Positions 14,847-15,770 of a DNA stretch of 15,770 nucleotides are shown in pieces (positions within the stretch are counted from its first letter, which is position 1; each line of letters begins with the position of its first letter). Below the pieces are notes generated by a model. The model saw only the letters and a list, made by a program, of their open reading frames with translations, ran no database searches and was not told the DNA's origin. The DNA lies in assembly GCA_947040475.1 (NCBI GenBank), contig CAMRBT010000015.1:1-15770 (forward strand). The letters run 5' to 3'. Made by a program: the position numbers and the translations under genes. The DNA is from an uncultured Brevinema sp. Its GTDB lineage: Bacteria; Spirochaetota; Brevinematia; Brevinematales; Brevinemataceae.

Positions 14847-15728
14847 TTAGCTTTTAGCTTTTTTTTGGAAAGGGACTAAAAATACTGCAATAGTAATACA
14901 AGTATAAGCTAGTAATTGGGTATTCGTAAGCTGAATTTGAAAGATAAGAACATCGGCTATAGCAGAAAAAACAATCTGTGTAGAGAGAATAAGAGAGGTA
15001 GTTATAGGGCTAGCCATTTTTTGACCATAGAAGAAAAATTGATATCCTAATGTACCTGCACAAACGCCTATAAACAGAAAAGCATAGTATAGATTAGGAT
15101 TACTCCAATTTATCATTTGTAAAGAAGAGTTATTCCATAAAACAATAGGAAGACATAATACAATGAAAGTAGCACTTTGATAAAATTGCAGAATAGTAGG
15201 CTCTACGTCTGTTGTAAGAATTTTAGAACATAAAATAATATAAAGGGTATAGCCTAAACTTGCTAAAAAGCAAAGTAATGCTCCTAAATTAAGAGATGTA
15301 TTGGTAGCACCTGTTAGGATAATTGTCCCTGTAAAAGATAAGATAATAGCAATAGATAAAATAAGGGAGAGCTTTTGTTTTTTGAAAATAGTAAAATATA
15401 TAGGGACAAAGATAACTTGAAGAGATAATAATAATAATCCCATAGAACCAAATTGAACCATTCTAATCCCATAAATAGAAGTAACAATAGCTAAAAATAA
15501 AACAATTCCCGTTAACACACAATTTTTAATAATATGCAAAGGAGTTTTAACTATTTTTTTAAAATAGATACTGCCAAAAATTACAAAAGGTATAGTATAG
15601 CGTATTAATAATTCTAAAAATGGGCTAACATTTTGTTCGCCTAAGTAACGAGTAGGGATGTAAGCAACCCCCCAAATAAAGGAAGCTCCTAAAAGAAGGG
15701 ATATCCCCAATAAAGATTTGGAATTCAT
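14847..15728 (-). CDS. EamA/DMT-family permease, copy 2
   Basis: A 293-residue paralogue of the adjacent permease, with the same start (MNSKSLLG), the same ten-segment, two-EamA layout and the same conserved blocks (LLLGASFIWGVAYIPTRYLG; YTLYIILCSKIL; INWSNP; FFFYGQKM; IADVLIF). The two align end to end with a single one-residue gap. Identity is near 88% in the first 50 residues and drops to about 50-65% further on. The substrate is unknown. The gene ends 72 bases upstream of copy 1's start, in the same direction. Its leader (15729-15770) holds the GGAG and TATAAT-type -10 shared with copy 1; any -35 lies at or beyond the window end. Confidence 0.9.
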   Translation of the reverse strand: MNSKSLLGISLLLGASFIWGVAYIPTRYLGEQNVSPFLELLIRYTIPFVIFGSIYFKKIVKTPLHIIKNCVLTGIVLFLAIVTSIYGIRMVQFGSMGLLLLSLQVIFVPIYFTIFKKQKLSLILSIAIILSFTGTIILTGATNTSLNLGALLCFLASLGYTLYIILCSKILTTDVEPTILQFYQSATFIVLCLPIVLWNNSSLQMINWSNPNLYYAFLFIGVCAGTLGYQFFFYGQKMASPITTSLILSTQIVFSAIADVLIFQIQLTNTQLLAYTCITIAVFLVPFQKKAKS

Positions 15729-15770
15729 AAATATTCTCCAATAGTATTATAATATTATAAACGATAACAG
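15706..15770. repeat. Direct repeat, copy 2: 5' end and leader of permease gene
   Basis: Identical over 65 bases to 14752-14816 and still matching at the last base of the window. It marks the second unit of a tandem duplication with a 954-base offset; a third unit beyond the edge can be neither seen nor excluded. Confidence 0.95.

Noticed and set aside
1..15770. CRISPR array, tRNA, rRNA, insertion sequence or phage genes
   Set aside because: No regularly spaced repeats, no cloverleaf-like GC-rich segment, and no transposase, integrase or structural phage gene was found in any of the gene products.

Overview
The window is AT-rich bacterial chromosome, densely packed and almost entirely coding. 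It carries housekeeping and envelope genes and no sign of a mobile element, CRISPR array or RNA gene. A V-type (A/V) ATPase, a Maf/DUF115 protein of the flagellin-glycosylation type, a FlgM-like anti-sigma factor, a BatE-like TPR/SH3 protein, a WG-repeat secreted protein and a ClpC with a UVR segment together suggest a low-GC spirochaete, perhaps of the Brevinema/Brachyspira/Treponema kind. That placement is inference from gene content; no rRNA or other marker is present to settle it. Non-ATG starts are common (TTG for rsgA and yraN, GTG for the PAP2 and FlgM-like genes).

Layout. Positions 1-3599 (+): the C-terminal part of a V-ATPase subunit C, then subunit I, then rsgA almost touching subunit I, closed by a hairpin terminator at 3629-3658. 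Positions 7665-3673 (-): one tight five-gene operon driven by a clear TTGACA/TAGAAT promoter at 7703-7731. In transcription order it encodes an acyl-CoA thioesterase, a PAP2 phosphatase, a Maf/DUF115 protein, a metallo-beta-lactamase-fold hydrolase and a membrane TPR/SH3 protein; the last four genes overlap one another at each junction. Positions 7771-8160 (+): a small exported protein of unknown function, divergent from that operon. Positions 8800-8231 (-): yraN and a FlgM-like gene, ending in a terminator. Positions 9004-11160 (+): a large secreted WG-repeat protein with a consensus promoter and an 18-bp perfect inverted repeat just upstream of it. Positions 13792-11219 (-): clpC, sharing a bidirectional terminator with the WG gene. 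Positions 13890-15728 (-): two tandem EamA/DMT permease genes that are clear duplicates.

How the parts relate. The V-ATPase genes belong to ion-motive energy conversion, and rsgA to 30S ribosome maturation. The five-gene operon mixes lipid/phosphate hydrolases with a glycosylation-type enzyme and a membrane protein, which fits an envelope or flagellar glycan role but proves nothing. ClpC is a complete ClpP-partner unfoldase with an unusual Lys/Ala/Thr-rich tail. Two start sites are corrected here: the WG protein begins at 9004, because the longer reading-frame start overlaps the spacer upstream of the -10 box; ClpC begins at 13792, because the upstream ATG lies within its own -10 box.

I found no convincing new multi-gene system. 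The best leads are the ClpC tail, the inverted repeat before the WG gene, and the permease duplication with a perfectly conserved leader.
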